64,000 bases of DNA from Candidatus Uabimicrobium amorphum (GCF_009002475.1 NZ_AP019860.1:9439001-9503000), one strand, 5' to 3'. Numbered from the stretch's first letter, positions 1 through 9,547 are shown. Notes: a model not told the origin generated them from the letters alone. Numbers and translations are program-made.

Positions 1-1
1 C

Positions 2-514
2 ATCGCGCAAGTTTTTATTGCCGAAGGGAATCAGCAAGTGATTGTCGACTTAGAACTGGACGGAGTAAGTGCTATTGGCGAACCTCTCGATGAGTATCGC
101 GACCGTGCAATTGGTTTTGATTTTCGTTTTCGTTTTCATAATTTCTTTTTCCAAAGCGAGTTTATCGTGAACTTTGTCAAACCACTCAAGACAGCTGTGG
201 GCCCCGTTACTGGTTTACCAGTCAAGAGTGGCTCTTTTGAGGAATACGGTGGTTACATGCAGTTTGCCTATGAATTTGACATCTCACGTTATAATTTGGT
301 GGGATTACTAACGCCGTTTGCACGATTGGGTATTGTCCAGGCGAATAACGATGTTGCAAAAGAACTCGGAAGTTTCAGCGAATATACTTTTGGGGTGAAT
401 TGGAAAGTAAATCCTGCGGTGGTTCTCAAGGCCGAATATATTATCATTCAATTTGCGGATGTCAAAGATCGTGATTTTGGTGCTTTCTTTTCTTCATTTA
501 ACGTTAGTTTCTAG
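2..514 (+). CDS. Outer-membrane porin-like protein, C-terminal part (5' end outside window)
   Basis: The reading frame is open to the left edge, so only the last 170 or so residues are present; a GTG at 38 is probably an internal codon. The sequence alternates hydrophobic and polar residues in aromatic-rich strands, with turns such as GEPLDEYRD and NNDVAKELGS, and ends in ...FNVSF. A terminal Phe is typical of outer-membrane beta-barrels recognised by the BAM machinery. It resembles the C-terminal strands of phosphate-selective (OprO/OprP-like) porins. The next gene, 7 bases downstream, encodes a PstS-like lipoprotein, a common partner of such porins, so uptake of phosphate or another anion is a reasonable guess. 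The substrate cannot be read from this fragment. Confidence 0.65.
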   Translation: MAQVFIAEGNQQVIVDLELDGVSAIGEPLDEYRDRAIGFDFRFRFHNFFFQSEFIVNFVKPLKTAVGPVTGLPVKSGSFEEYGGYMQFAYEFDISRYNLVGLLTPFARLGIVQANNDVAKELGSFSEYTFGVNWKVNPAVVLKAEYIIIQFADVKDRDFGAFFSSFNVSF

Positions 515-521
515 GGAGATT

Positions 522-980
522 ATGATGATACTGCGTATTTGTATTGTGGTGGTATTTTTTGTTGCATGTGAAACTACACAGTATCAACAAAAACAATATG
601 CCGAGGCACAAAAAAGAACTTTGTATTTTGTGGTCCACGAAACAAATCCATGTGAAAGTGTGACCATAAAACAATTAAAGAAATTCTATTTGGGGAAGAA
701 AGGCCGTTGGGACCATCTAGTGATGGTGAAGCGTTATGACTATCCTCCTTTGCAAAAGGCTTTTTATGAGCAAGTTTTGCAGATGACCTCTGCAGAAGTT
801 TCGCGCTATTGGAATTACCAAAAATTTATGGCGGGGCCTGCGCGGCCATTTGTGGTCGCTAGGGCGAAAGATTTATTGGCTATTTTGCAAAAAGAGCCTG
901 GGGGAATTGGTTATGTAACAACAAAAAATATCCCCAAAAATCTCAAAATCGTAGCACAATTTGACGTGATACGTGAATAG
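522..980 (+). CDS. PstS-like periplasmic-binding-fold lipoprotein
   Basis: About 152 residues. The start is the ATG at 522, 7 bases after the porin stop and just behind a GGAGA ribosome site; an upstream in-frame ATG at 453 lies inside the porin gene and lacks one. The N-terminus (MMILRICIVVVFFVAC) is a lipoprotein signal with the lipid-modified Cys at about residue 16. The mature part has the pattern of the compact PBP-like domain related to phosphate-binding PstS: VTIKQLKKFYLGKKGRW, then a long helix ending QMTSAEVSRYWNYQKF, then PGGIGYV near the C-terminus. The domain is much shorter than full PstS. No ABC transporter genes are in view. A role in anion binding beside the porin is inference. 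Confidence 0.7.
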   Translation: MMILRICIVVVFFVACETTQYQQKQYAEAQKRTLYFVVHETNPCESVTIKQLKKFYLGKKGRWDHLVMVKRYDYPPLQKAFYEQVLQMTSAEVSRYWNYQKFMAGPARPFVVARAKDLLAILQKEPGGIGYVTTKNIPKNLKIVAQFDVIRE

Positions 981-994
981 TTGAGGGAAATGTC

Positions 995-3900
995 ATGGAG
1001 ACAAATACGGCAACTATCGAAAAACTAATGGATACACTACAAGGGTTGTGTAGTGTTGCAAAAGGTTCTCTGGAAATAAAAAATGCATACGTTATAAAAC
1101 AATTTAACTTTGAAAATGGAGAGTTCACTTCGTGGTTTACCTCTAACCGCAATCGCCAGATGGGGAACATTGGCTTCTCTCTGTTACAAGAAGGTTTTAT
1201 TTCCTGTAAAAATTTATACAACGCTTTTCTCGAACAAGTGGAGTTACGTCAGCACTATTGTGACATTCTCATCGAGAACCGTAGTTTGTCACCGCAGAAT
1301 TTACAAGTGGCGATTAACGGTTCTATTTTTGAGGAAATTGCAGAAGTTTTTACGTGGAAAGAAATAAATTTCAAAGTTTTGGAACGACAAATAGAGCAGT
1401 CGAGTATGTATGGAAATCCCTACCTTCACTCCTTCAAATTTTCAACTTCCATTGCAAAAATTATATCGCAAATTCCGATGTATCTACAACGGTGGAGTAT
1501 CGTTTGTGAACAATTGCAAAATTTGGATGTTATTCTGCGCATCAATCCTGGTTTAGAAGAAGACCTATATAAATATGTACAAGACCATTATATTTTGTAT
1601 AAAAATGATTTGTCGGGAGATGAAAATAGTATCTTTTTAAATAGTATTTCGCAACGTCTAGAAAAAAACTTATTGTTTTTCGATAAACACATGACTTTAC
1701 GTGAAGTTCTGCCGCTTCTGTCCATGGACCCTCTTGCATTTTGCAGTCTCACTGTGGATTTAGTTAAGTACAATTATCTCTCCGAAGTGTCCGTGGATGA
1801 GATTACTGCTCTTAGTAAAAAAGAAAACAATATGCTGGAGACCAAACGCTTAACTAATGTCGCCCTATCCGTCGAAAATGAATCGACTAGTCACAGACCA
1901 AGTACACCAAAGTACGGGGCAGAAACAGTGAAACTTGATAGTTCACAATCTCTAGAAGAACGTTTTCCCGGTTACGAAATTTTAGAAGAACTCGGACGCG
2001 GTGCCATGGGAACTGTGTACAAAGCGCGGCAGAAAAGTTTGAATCGAGATGTGGCGATTAAAGTTGTGCGCCCAAATTTGACCATTGACGATATGTACAT
2101 AAAGCGTTTAGAACTTGAAGCAAAAACAATGGCGAAATTGCGCCACCCCAATATTGTGGCGGCCATTGACTTTGGATTTCATAAAAATTTGTGCTACATT
2201 GTTATGGAGTACATTCCGGGTGGTGTTACCTTGCAAGATATTATAAAAGAGCGAGACCATATAAGTGAAAAAGAAGCGCTACGTATTGGGATATTCATCG
2301 CCGAAGCATTGAAATACTTAGAGCACAACCATTTGGTACACCGCGACATAAAACCGAGTAATATTTTGCTCGACCGCGGACAAACGGCAAAGCTCGCTGA
2401 CCTAGGTTTGATTAAAGATACTAAGTCAGACAGTGAGATCACTTTCCCAGGAGCTGCGGTGGGGACGCCAGCATACATGTCTCCTGAACAACTACAAATG
2501 GATGAAGTGATTGATGTTCGGTCAGATATCTATTCTTTGGGAGCCACGCTATTTTATGCCCTCACGGGAAAGTCACGTTTTAATAATGCGACGTCTCCGG
2601 GGGTGATATACCATAAAATTGTATCGCAGGGAAGCGCATATGTGAGGAAAGAAAAGTCTTTGTCACCCGTGATACGCAAAGTTCTTGTGAAAATGCTTGA
2701 ACCGGATCGCGAAAAACGTTATCAAAACCCGCAACAATTGATCCGCGATTTGGAACTTGCGAGAAAAGGGAAAAACACCTCTCGTTCTTCTGCGAACAGT
2801 TGGAGGCGTCCACTACTCACAGCTATTGTATTTGGAATGATTATTGCCTTGTTACCATGGGGGCAATTTTTCGCTACAAATGTGGAAAAACAAAGTGTCG
2901 CACAAAAGAAAGATAAAGTAGAAGATAATAAACAATATCGTGCCAAAGATGTTGCTGAAAATATTGAGAAACCGGAACAGCAAAAAGACCAACTTCCGGA
3001 TGTGCATATTACCATTGAGGATCCACAGGACGATTATTTACAAAATGAGATATTCGAAGAATTACTTGCGGAATTTAATGATAAAAAATACCAAAAAGTT
3101 ATTTCGGAAATCGATTTGTTAGATAGCGAAGAAATAACCGATGAATTAATCAACCTCCAAGGTCAGTGCTATATTCGTCTTCGTAAGTATAAACAAGCAC
3201 TCGTGAACTTTGAGCGCTTGGCTTCGCGTAAAGAAACGCAGCTTGCGCGTATTGGGACAGCAATGTGTTATTATTTGCAAAATAAATTTCCCAAGGCACT
3301 TGCCGTTTTACAGGACGGGCAAAATACGGAGAATATTGATTTTTTTTATCTTCGAGCGCGCATTTATTTTCAATTGCAAGAAATAGAAAAAGCACGCAAG
3401 GATTTAAACTATATATTGCAAAAATCACCTGATTTCTGGAAGGCCAACTATCTACTCTCTTTTATTTGGTTGAAACAGCAACCACAACGTGCCTTGGAGT
3501 CACTGGATATTTCTCTCGAAAATGGTGCTGAAAAAGAAGATGCGGTTACTTTAGGTTGGTTGTACTACTACAAGGGATTTATTTACTATCAACTAAAAGA
3601 CTTGGTGGCGGCAAAAAAGTATTTCCGTCTTTCATATAAAAATCTAGCGACGCAAGATGCGCTTTTCTATCTTGGTTTACTCACGGAGAAACGCAATAAA
3701 AAACGCAGTATTGAGCTGTACACAAACGCTTTAACGCGGCAAAAGTTGAGCGCTTTAAATATTTATGATGTAGACATGGAAGACGCATTTCTTATTCCGC
3801 AAAAAGCGATACACTTACAACGTGGGAAAATGTTCGGTGAACTAAATAATTACCAACGGGCACAACAAGAATATCAACGAGCGATTCAGTTAGATACCAA

Positions 3901-5380
3901 ATATCTTCCAGCGCTAAAAGGCGTATATGAGCTGCAAAAAAAGCGCAAAGAATTTGTACAAGCAATATCTTCCCTGGAGCTCATTATTGAATTGCAACCG
4001 CAAAACATAGATAATTACTGGCAACGTGCTAATTTGAACTACAAGTTAGGTAAGTATAAGAAAGTGTTGGTGGATTGTAAAAAGTTGCACGAGCGTTCTT
4101 TTGCAAAAGAGAAAATATTGTATTTGCGGATGAAGTCGTATATTGCACTCAAAGATAAACGAGCGCTGAACGATATCGAAACTTGGTTGAGAAAACACCC
4201 TAAAGATGTAAAGATTACTTTACATCAAGCGCAGTTGCAACATAGTTTGGGTAAAATAAATGAGGCAATAAAAAGTTACGAGAGTGTTTTTAAACAGCAA
4301 ACAAAAAATCGCGAAGCGTATACATATTTAGAGAATGTGTATCTACAAAGAAAAGAATATGACAAGTTAGTCCATTTGTATGAAAAGCTACTCGACATTT
4401 ATCCCGAAAATATCGAGTATTTGTATGGTGCTGCGCGATGTTATATTTCCTTAGAGGAGTATCGTAAAAGTGTTGGCCATTTGCAAGCTATTCAAAAATT
4501 GAAACCGGGTTATTTAGAATCGCTGTATTACCTTGGTTATGGCTATTATTTCACGGGAAATAAAGAACGGGCCTTGTCAGCTCTATCTTTGGCAATAAAA
4601 CATCGAACAAAAAATGAAGAAGCTTACTATTTACGAGGCAATATTTATTACCGGGATAAAATGTACCGCAAGGCAGTGATTGATCTTTCGCGTTATCTTA
4701 AGTATTTTTCTCAAAATACGACCGCCTTGTCATTACGGGCCCAAAGTTACCAAAATTTAAGATTGTATGGCCGCGCACTAAAGGACTATCGCAGTTTGGT
4801 CATTTTATCTCCTCAAAAATACAAATATTTTGAGAAAAAGGGTTGTTGTGAAGTAAAGCTAATGCTGTATAAACAAGCGGTGGGGAGTTTTTCTCGGGCA
4901 AAAGAGCACATTAGTTTAGAGGCGGATAGCTATCAATATTTAGGATATTGTTATTCGCAATTAGGAAAACTAGATAAGGCGATTGCCAATTATCAGTTGG
5001 CTCTAAAAATGAATCCTTCTCACGCATTGGCACGGGCCAACTACGCGATTACTTTGTATTCCATGAAAAAATATAAGGCGGCTCTGCAACAAATATCAAA
5101 AGCAATCGCTCTTGATCGCAGCAATACCGATTCCTTAGAGAATCGCGGTAAAATTTATCTCAAATTGGAAGAATATCAAAATGCTGTTGTGGATTTCTCC
5201 ACCGTAACACAGTTGGATCCCGAAAACAGAGATGCATTTTACTATCTCGCCTTGAGTCACTACAAGTTGCGCAATTTTTCACAAGCGGAGTTATATTTTA
5301 AACAGGCGTTATTTGGCAGTAAAAAAAAGGACTTGGCAAAAAAATATCTACAAATTATCTCTGAAATTAAAAGTAAATAA
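995..5380 (+). CDS. Large Ser/Thr protein kinase with PATAN/DUF4388-like N-terminus, one TM helix and TPR array
   Basis: 1461 residues, starting at ATG 995 behind GAGGGAAA. Residues about 10-170 look like a DUF4388/PATAN-type signalling domain (NFENGEFTSWFTSNRN pattern). A complete eukaryotic-like kinase domain spans about 325-590: glycine loop LGRGAMGTVYKA, VAIKVV lysine, HRDIKPSN with catalytic Asp451, a DLG in place of the usual DFG (ADLGLIKD), and GTPAYMSPEQ. One membrane helix lies at about 604-626. The remaining 800 or so residues are tetratricopeptide repeats (for example YQYLGYCYSQLGKLDKAIANYQLALKM in shortened form). The likely layout is kinase in the cytoplasm and TPRs in the periplasm or paryphoplasm. 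Proteins of this build are abundant in Planctomycetota. psuG follows 2 bases after the stop, so the two are co-transcribed. Substrate unknown. Confidence 0.93.
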   Translation: METNTATIEKLMDTLQGLCSVAKGSLEIKNAYVIKQFNFENGEFTSWFTSNRNRQMGNIGFSLLQEGFISCKNLYNAFLEQVELRQHYCDILIENRSLSPQNLQVAINGSIFEEIAEVFTWKEINFKVLERQIEQSSMYGNPYLHSFKFSTSIAKIISQIPMYLQRWSIVCEQLQNLDVILRINPGLEEDLYKYVQDHYILYKNDLSGDENSIFLNSISQRLEKNLLFFDKHMTLREVLPLLSMDPLAFCSLTVDLVKYNYLSEVSVDEITALSKKENNMLETKRLTNVALSVENESTSHRPSTPKYGAETVKLDSSQSLEERFPGYEILEELGRGAMGTVYKARQKSLNRDVAIKVVRPNLTIDDMYIKRLELEAKTMAKLRHPNIVAAIDFGFHKNLCYIVMEYIPGGVTLQDIIKERDHISEKEALRIGIFIAEALKYLEHNHLVHRDIKPSNILLDRGQTAKLADLGLIKDTKSDSEITFPGAAVGTPAYMSPEQLQMDEVIDVRSDIYSLGATLFYALTGKSRFNNATSPGVIYHKIVSQGSAYVRKEKSLSPVIRKVLVKMLEPDREKRYQNPQQLIRDLELARKGKNTSRSSANSWRRPLLTAIVFGMIIALLPWGQFFATNVEKQSVAQKKDKVEDNKQYRAKDVAENIEKPEQQKDQLPDVHITIEDPQDDYLQNEIFEELLAEFNDKKYQKVISEIDLLDSEEITDELINLQGQCYIRLRKYKQALVNFERLASRKETQLARIGTAMCYYLQNKFPKALAVLQDGQNTENIDFFYLRARIYFQLQEIEKARKDLNYILQKSPDFWKANYLLSFIWLKQQPQRALESLDISLENGAEKEDAVTLGWLYYYKGFIYYQLKDLVAAKKYFRLSYKNLATQDALFYLGLLTEKRNKKRSIELYTNALTRQKLSALNIYDVDMEDAFLIPQKAIHLQRGKMFGELNNYQRAQQEYQRAIQLDTKYLPALKGVYELQKKRKEFVQAISSLELIIELQPQNIDNYWQRANLNYKLGKYKKVLVDCKKLHERSFAKEKILYLRMKSYIALKDKRALNDIETWLRKHPKDVKITLHQAQLQHSLGKINEAIKSYESVFKQQTKNREAYTYLENVYLQRKEYDKLVHLYEKLLDIYPENIEYLYGAARCYISLEEYRKSVGHLQAIQKLKPGYLESLYYLGYGYYFTGNKERALSALSLAIKHRTKNEEAYYLRGNIYYRDKMYRKAVIDLSRYLKYFSQNTTALSLRAQSYQNLRLYGRALKDYRSLVILSPQKYKYFEKKGCCEVKLMLYKQAVGSFSRAKEHISLEADSYQYLGYCYSQLGKLDKAIANYQLALKMNPSHALARANYAITLYSMKKYKAALQQISKAIALDRSNTDSLENRGKIYLKLEEYQNAVVDFSTVTQLDPENRDAFYYLALSHYKLRNFSQAELYFKQALFGSKKKDLAKKYLQIISEIKSK

Positions 5381-5382
5381 CC

Positions 5383-6309
5383 ATGATAGAATATTCAAAA
5401 GAAGTACGCGATGCCTTGCGCAACGATACGCCCATTGTGGCATTGGAGTCGACAATTATTGCTTTTGGCATGCCATATCCACAAAATTTATCTGTGGCAC
5501 AGCAGGTAGAATCTACGGTTCGTAGTTGTGGAGTGACTCCGGCAACCATTGCTGTTGTCGAGGGCAAGATAAAAGTGGGTCTGACGGCCGAAGAACTAAA
5601 TTTATTAGCTACCTCTGATGAGATCATCAAGGCAAGTAGCAAAGACCTCGCGTATTTAATGGCGACAAAAAAAAATGGTGCCACGACAGTGGCTAGTACC
5701 GCAAGATGTGCGCGTATGGCCAATATTGCTGTTTTTGCCACAGGAGGAATTGGCGGTGTTCACCGCGGAGTAAATACCACATTTGATATTTCTGCGGATT
5801 TGCTGGAAATGAAAAATAATAGTGTGGCGATTGTTTGTGCTGGTATGAAGTCGATACTTGATGTAGAAAAAACGATAGAGCAGTTAGAAACGTTAAGCAT
5901 ATTGGCCTTGGGCTATCAGTGCGATACATGGCCTCTTTTTTACAGTCGAGATAGTCATTATGATATCTTGCGTGTAGATAGTTGCGAAGAAATTGCAAGT
6001 GTCATGCACTGTAAATGGAACGAGTTACAGCAACAAGAAGGTTTGGTAATCGCAAACCCCATAGCTCAAGAGCAACAAATACCTTATGAAACGATTGATG
6101 GATACATAAAAGAAATCTCACAACAAGTTGTGCAACAAAAAATTACAGGTAAAAAAATAACGCCATTTTTTTTACAAGAAATTGTAAAAAAAACCAAGGG
6201 GAAAAGTCTCGAAGCCAATATTTCTCTGGTGATAAATAATGCAAAACTCGCTGCACAAATCGCAAAAGAATACGCGGTTGTAAAAAATCATTTTGCAAAA
6301 AATGTATAG
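5383..6309 (+). CDS. psuG: Pseudouridine-5'-phosphate glycosidase
   Basis: 308 residues, the usual family length. PsuG reversibly splits pseudouridine 5'-phosphate into uracil and ribose 5-phosphate in the cytoplasm, using a metal and a Lys Schiff base. Family signatures are clear: IVALESTIIAFGMPYPQN near the N-terminus, TIAVVEGKIKVGL, the segment KASSKDLAYLMATKKNGATTVASTA (abridged here), and FATGGIGGVHRG. ATG 5383 is only 2 bases after the kinase stop, so expression probably depends on the upstream transcript. The partner pseudouridine kinase (PsuK) is not adjacent. Confidence 0.95.
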   Translation: MIEYSKEVRDALRNDTPIVALESTIIAFGMPYPQNLSVAQQVESTVRSCGVTPATIAVVEGKIKVGLTAEELNLLATSDEIIKASSKDLAYLMATKKNGATTVASTARCARMANIAVFATGGIGGVHRGVNTTFDISADLLEMKNNSVAIVCAGMKSILDVEKTIEQLETLSILALGYQCDTWPLFYSRDSHYDILRVDSCEEIASVMHCKWNELQQQEGLVIANPIAQEQQIPYETIDGYIKEISQQVVQQKITGKKITPFFLQEIVKKTKGKSLEANISLVINNAKLAAQIAKEYAVVKNHFAKNV

Positions 6310-6447
6310 CAAGATAAAATATTTAGAAGCTGCTAAAAGTGTGTTGCAATTATATTTTTGGAATATTGAACATCCAATACAATTATGACACACTACAAAA
6401 AAGATATACAGCGTTGTATTTCTGACTCGGAAAGGAAACAAAAAACA

Positions 6448-6834
6448 ATGAACGCTATTGCTAAAATCACCATCCTCCTAATGTGCCTTGTTGTCACAAG
6501 TTGTTCTACATCAGCATATGTATTGGGATACAATGTATGGCATGAAGAAACTCAGATTCCACATCCTTACGGAGATGACAATCGTCCAGATCATCCATAT
6601 TACAGCCCTTCTGCAAATAATATTATGTATGCCGAAACAGGTTTTGGGAACCCTGTTTTATCGGTATTAACTCTACCACTAGGTGTTGTTTTTGGACCTA
6701 TTCTTTTGATTTCGGGCAATATTGCCGGAGCATCAGAACCAAAAGATGTCAAAGAATCTGATAAAATAACGCCAGAAGAATTGATCGACATGTACGACAA
6801 AGAGTTAAACGCACAAGAACAAGCGCAAAAGTAA
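6448..6834 (+). CDS. Small lipoprotein of unknown function
   Basis: About 128 residues from the ATG at 6448, which follows a GGAAAGG site; the frame is open further upstream to an ATG at 6385 but that stretch (MTHYKKDIQRCISDSERKQ) does not look like a leader. The N-terminus MNAIAKITILLMCLVVTSCS is a typical lipoprotein signal with Cys at about residue 20. The mature part is rich in Pro, Tyr and Asn and has one hydrophobic stretch (LSVLTLPLGVVFGPILLISG), perhaps membrane-associated, then an acidic tail. I do not recognise the family. It is isolated by hairpins on its 3' side. Confidence 0.65.
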   Translation: MNAIAKITILLMCLVVTSCSTSAYVLGYNVWHEETQIPHPYGDDNRPDHPYYSPSANNIMYAETGFGNPVLSVLTLPLGVVFGPILLISGNIAGASEPKDVKESDKITPEELIDMYDKELNAQEQAQK

Positions 6835-6867
6835 TTCCCCTACATAGGAGGGGAATTTCCCTCCTAT
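6834..6867 (+). terminator. Two mutually exclusive hairpins after the lipoprotein gene
   Basis: ATTCCCCT (6834-6841) pairs with AGGGGAAT (6849-6856), and alternatively ATAGGAGGG (6844-6852) pairs perfectly with CCCTCCTAT (6859-6867). The two stems share bases. There is no clean T-run, so this may be a Rho-dependent or bidirectional stop, or an attenuator-like switch. Confidence 0.5.
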
Positions 6868-6898
6868 TACCTCCCCAAACTTTTCACCATTTTTATCC

Positions 6899-6948
6899 CG
6901 TAAACCCTGTCAAAAAAACCTAAAAACTCGTAAGTCCTGTCAAAAAAA
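6899..6948 (+). repeat. 30-bp-spaced direct repeat ending in A-runs
   Basis: CGTAAACCCTGTCAAAAAAA (6899-6918) recurs 30 bp later as CGTAAGTCCTGTCAAAAAAA (6929-6948), with a fading third copy (CTGTTAATCC) starting at 6951. It lies in the leader region of ggt. It is a minisatellite-like pair of unknown role. Confidence 0.6.
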
Positions 6949-6984
6949 TTCTGTTAATCCTTCTGAATCGAAAGAGTAAAACAC

Positions 6985-8670
6985 ATGATAAAAAATACAA
7001 TCGTTTATTGTTTATGTATTATGGGTATTGCCGTATACGCACAAAATAGATTACATGGAAAATTCTCAACGCGATCAGAGGTAATCGCGCAGAATGGTAT
7101 GGCGGCAACGAGCCACCCCTTAGCCACACAAGTGGCGTTGGACATTTTGAAAAAGGGCGGCAATGCTATGGATGCTGCGATTGCTGCCAATGCTGTTTTA
7201 GGTTTGATGGAGCCTACCGGTAACGGAATAGGCGGTGACTTGTTCGCCATTATCTGGGACAGTAAAAGCAATAAACTCCATGGATTAAATGCGAGTGGAC
7301 GCTCTCCTAAAAGCCTCAGCTCTTCGTATTTTACGGACAATGGAATGAACAAAATACCTTCCTATGGTGCGTTACCGTTGTCCGTACCTGGTTGTGTGGA
7401 TGGATGGTTTGCGATTCATGGTAAGTTTGGGAAGATTCCCATGAAAGATATTTTACAACCAGCGATCCATTATGCGAGTGAGGGGTTTCCGCTTACAGAA
7501 CTCATCGCCTACTATTGGAATATTAGCGCAAAACACTTTGCGGAATATCCCAATTTTGCCGCAGTTTATATGCCGGAAGGCAAAGCTCCGAAAAAAGGCG
7601 AGGTTTTTCGAAACCCACAGTTAGCGAATACACTACGCATCCTTGGAAAAGAAGGACGCGATAGCTTTTACAATGGAGAAATTGCGCACAAAATTGTCGC
7701 AGAAGTACAACGACAAAATGGATTTTTATCTTTAGAAGATTTAAAAACGCATACTTCGACTTGGGTAGAGCCTGTGTCGACAAATTATCGAGGTTACGAC
7801 GTATGGGAATTGCCGCCCAACGGACAAGGGATTGCTGTGTTGCAAATGCTCAACATATTGGAGAACTATGATCTCACCACAATGGGATTTGGTAGCCGTG
7901 AGTACATTCATCACTTTGTCGAAGCCAAAAAATTGGTGTACGAAGATCGCGCAAAGTTTTACGCGGATTTGGATTTCAATAACATTCCCATCACAAAGTT
8001 AATATCGAAGGAATATGGCAAAAAGCGCCGACAGCTCATCGACACAGAACGCGTGGCGACAAGTTACAGCCCTGGAAATTTAGAAGAAGGAGACACGATT
8101 TACCTCACCGTTGCCGATAAAGAGGGCAATATGGTATCGTTAATTCAAAGCAATTATCGTGGAATGGGTTCAGGAGTTGTCCCGAAAGATCTGGGCTTTA
8201 TGCTGCAAAATCGCGGAGAACTGTTTACTCTAGAAAAAAATCACAACAATACCTACGAACCTGGCAAACGACCTTTTCACACCATTATTCCTGCGTTTAT
8301 CACCAAAGAGGGGAAACCATTCATGAGTTTTGGAGTCATGGGTGGCGCGATGCAGCCCCAGGGACATGTACAAATCATTGTGAATATGCTCGACTTTGGC
8401 ATGAATTTACAAGAAGCCGGTGATGCACCACGTATTCGTCACATGGACTCATCGCAACCAACAGGAGAAAAAATGCAAGATGGTGGTAGTGTTATCGTCG
8501 AGGTGGGGATTGACGAAAAAGTCCTGGAGGAATTGCGCAAAATGGGTCATAAGGTAAGCTACAGCAAAGGACTATTTGGCGGTTACCAAGCGATTATGTA
8601 CGACAGTGTAAACAAAGTGTACTACGGCGCTTCCGAGTCGCGAAAAGATGGACACGCTGCGGGCTACTAA
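6985..8670 (+). CDS. ggt: Gamma-glutamyltranspeptidase (exported Ntn hydrolase)
   Basis: 561 residues, normal for the family. It transfers or hydrolyses the gamma-glutamyl group of glutathione and related peptides in the periplasm. The N-terminus (MIKNTIVYCLCIMGIAVYAQ) is a secretion signal. Large-subunit signatures include GGNAMDAAIAANAVLGLMEP and GNGIGGDLFA. The self-cleavage site and new N-terminal nucleophile is Thr371 in EGDTIYLTVADKEGN. Small-subunit signatures include SNYRGMGSGVV and the C-terminal GASESRKDGHAAGY. The residue after the catalytic Thr is Ile where E. coli has a second Thr. It stands alone, with no obvious operon partner. Confidence 0.95.
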   Translation: MIKNTIVYCLCIMGIAVYAQNRLHGKFSTRSEVIAQNGMAATSHPLATQVALDILKKGGNAMDAAIAANAVLGLMEPTGNGIGGDLFAIIWDSKSNKLHGLNASGRSPKSLSSSYFTDNGMNKIPSYGALPLSVPGCVDGWFAIHGKFGKIPMKDILQPAIHYASEGFPLTELIAYYWNISAKHFAEYPNFAAVYMPEGKAPKKGEVFRNPQLANTLRILGKEGRDSFYNGEIAHKIVAEVQRQNGFLSLEDLKTHTSTWVEPVSTNYRGYDVWELPPNGQGIAVLQMLNILENYDLTTMGFGSREYIHHFVEAKKLVYEDRAKFYADLDFNNIPITKLISKEYGKKRRQLIDTERVATSYSPGNLEEGDTIYLTVADKEGNMVSLIQSNYRGMGSGVVPKDLGFMLQNRGELFTLEKNHNNTYEPGKRPFHTIIPAFITKEGKPFMSFGVMGGAMQPQGHVQIIVNMLDFGMNLQEAGDAPRIRHMDSSQPTGEKMQDGGSVIVEVGIDEKVLEELRKMGHKVSYSKGLFGGYQAIMYDSVNKVYYGASESRKDGHAAGY

Positions 8671-8773
8671 ATTTTTCATGGATAGATGATCAAAATCTAC
8701 AGTGATAGGTTTACGATTCATCGAAGTTGTACAACGCATAACATCAATATTTCTATAACACAGTGAATTGTAG

Positions 8774-8794
8774 GGGCGGACCCAGTGTCCGCCC
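8774..8794. repeat. GC-rich inverted repeat (dispersed-element type)
   Basis: A perfect 8-bp stem, GGGCGGAC/GTCCGCCC, with loop CCAGT, much richer in GC than its surroundings. It could also serve as a bidirectional terminator between the convergent genes. Confidence 0.6.
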
Positions 8795-8906
8795 GTGCCC
8801 TCAAATACAGATGGATACTCTCTACTTAAGAAAGTTTTCTCGTTTAGCTACATATGTGATTAAGTCAGGGATGACACGTGGCGTAAGTCTTTATTATAGT
8901 TTATTT

Positions 8907-8936
8907 ACGATCACGATTACGGTCAAGGTCACGAAA
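8907..8936. repeat. Degenerate hexamer array (ACGATC-type)
   Basis: Five consecutive six-base units: ACGATC, ACGATT, ACGGTC, AAGGTC, ACGAAA. It lies 45 bases beyond the 3' end of the leftward gene. Compare the CGGGAA/CGGGAT array at 20157-20186, which also sits at the 3' end of a leftward gene. Confidence 0.55.
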
Positions 8937-8981
8937 GTTTGATGCAACACTTAAATGAAAAACTCAGAACCAATGTTCTAA

Positions 8982-9434
8982 CTATCCACGATACTTTTTT
9001 GTGAAAACTTTACCATTTAAGCTATGAGTGCAACAAGCACAACTTGGCTCAAGATCACCTGGACCAATATGCGGAGCGGTGAGTTGCAGAATCCCTTGCT
9101 CGTCGACAAATAACCCACTGAAGTAAGAACTCTCTCCCACCAAAACCACATCCTTAGCGCTACTTTTATCTAGAGAGACGATATAATATATAGGTTCCTC
9201 TCTGTCTAAACGAGATACAGCTTCACTATGCACCTTGTCCCAAGGTTGTCCGACTTTTGACAATAAGAACTTAAACAGAGGCGTATAGTCCAATCCACGG
9301 CGTTTGCCCTTGCTCATTCCCACAACGTTGTTTTTGGAGTGTCTATTCGTGCTATAATCGCCGCCAAAATGGTGATGAACTCCTTTAGCCTTTGTATTTA
9401 CTTTACGGTATAGTGGTTTTTTGTTTCTATTCAT
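8982..9434 (-). CDS. Conserved hypothetical protein with Cys-rich C-terminus
   Basis: About 150 residues. I place the start at the ATG read from 9434 (MNRNKKPLYRKVNTKAKG), preceded by AAGAGAACG; the frame extends upstream to 9524 but that part runs into the divergent promoter. The protein begins with a basic, His-rich stretch (GVHHHFGGDY), followed by PLFKFLLSKVGQPWDKVHSE, a motif I associate with short uncharacterised bacterial proteins. It ends with a CACC cluster that could bind metal. No membrane or signal segment. It is divergent from the exported protein at 9548, with about 113 bases for both promoters. Function unknown. Confidence 0.6.
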   Translation of the reverse strand: MNRNKKPLYRKVNTKAKGVHHHFGGDYSTNRHSKNNVVGMSKGKRRGLDYTPLFKFLLSKVGQPWDKVHSEAVSRLDREEPIYYIVSLDKSSAKDVVLVGESSYFSGLFVDEQGILQLTAPHIGPGDLEPSCACCTHSLNGKVFTKKYRG

Positions 9435-9547
9435 TTTGTTTTCGTTCTCTTGTAAATTTTTTGCTATATTTTGCGGGGCGTATCTATTACAGTGTAAACA
9501 GCAATTGTAAACTATGAATAACATAACTTATTTTAGGTAATTTTTGT

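Larger units (their letters stand above)
8671..8981. other. 311-base gene-free stretch with a GC-rich hairpin and a hexamer array
   Basis: No credible gene. It holds the hairpin GGGCGGAC (8774-8781) / GTCCGCCC (8787-8794) with a 5-base loop, of the 'tagGGGCGGACcc' kind found scattered in many bacterial genomes, and a short degenerate hexamer array (8907-8936). It separates two convergent genes. Confidence 0.7.
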
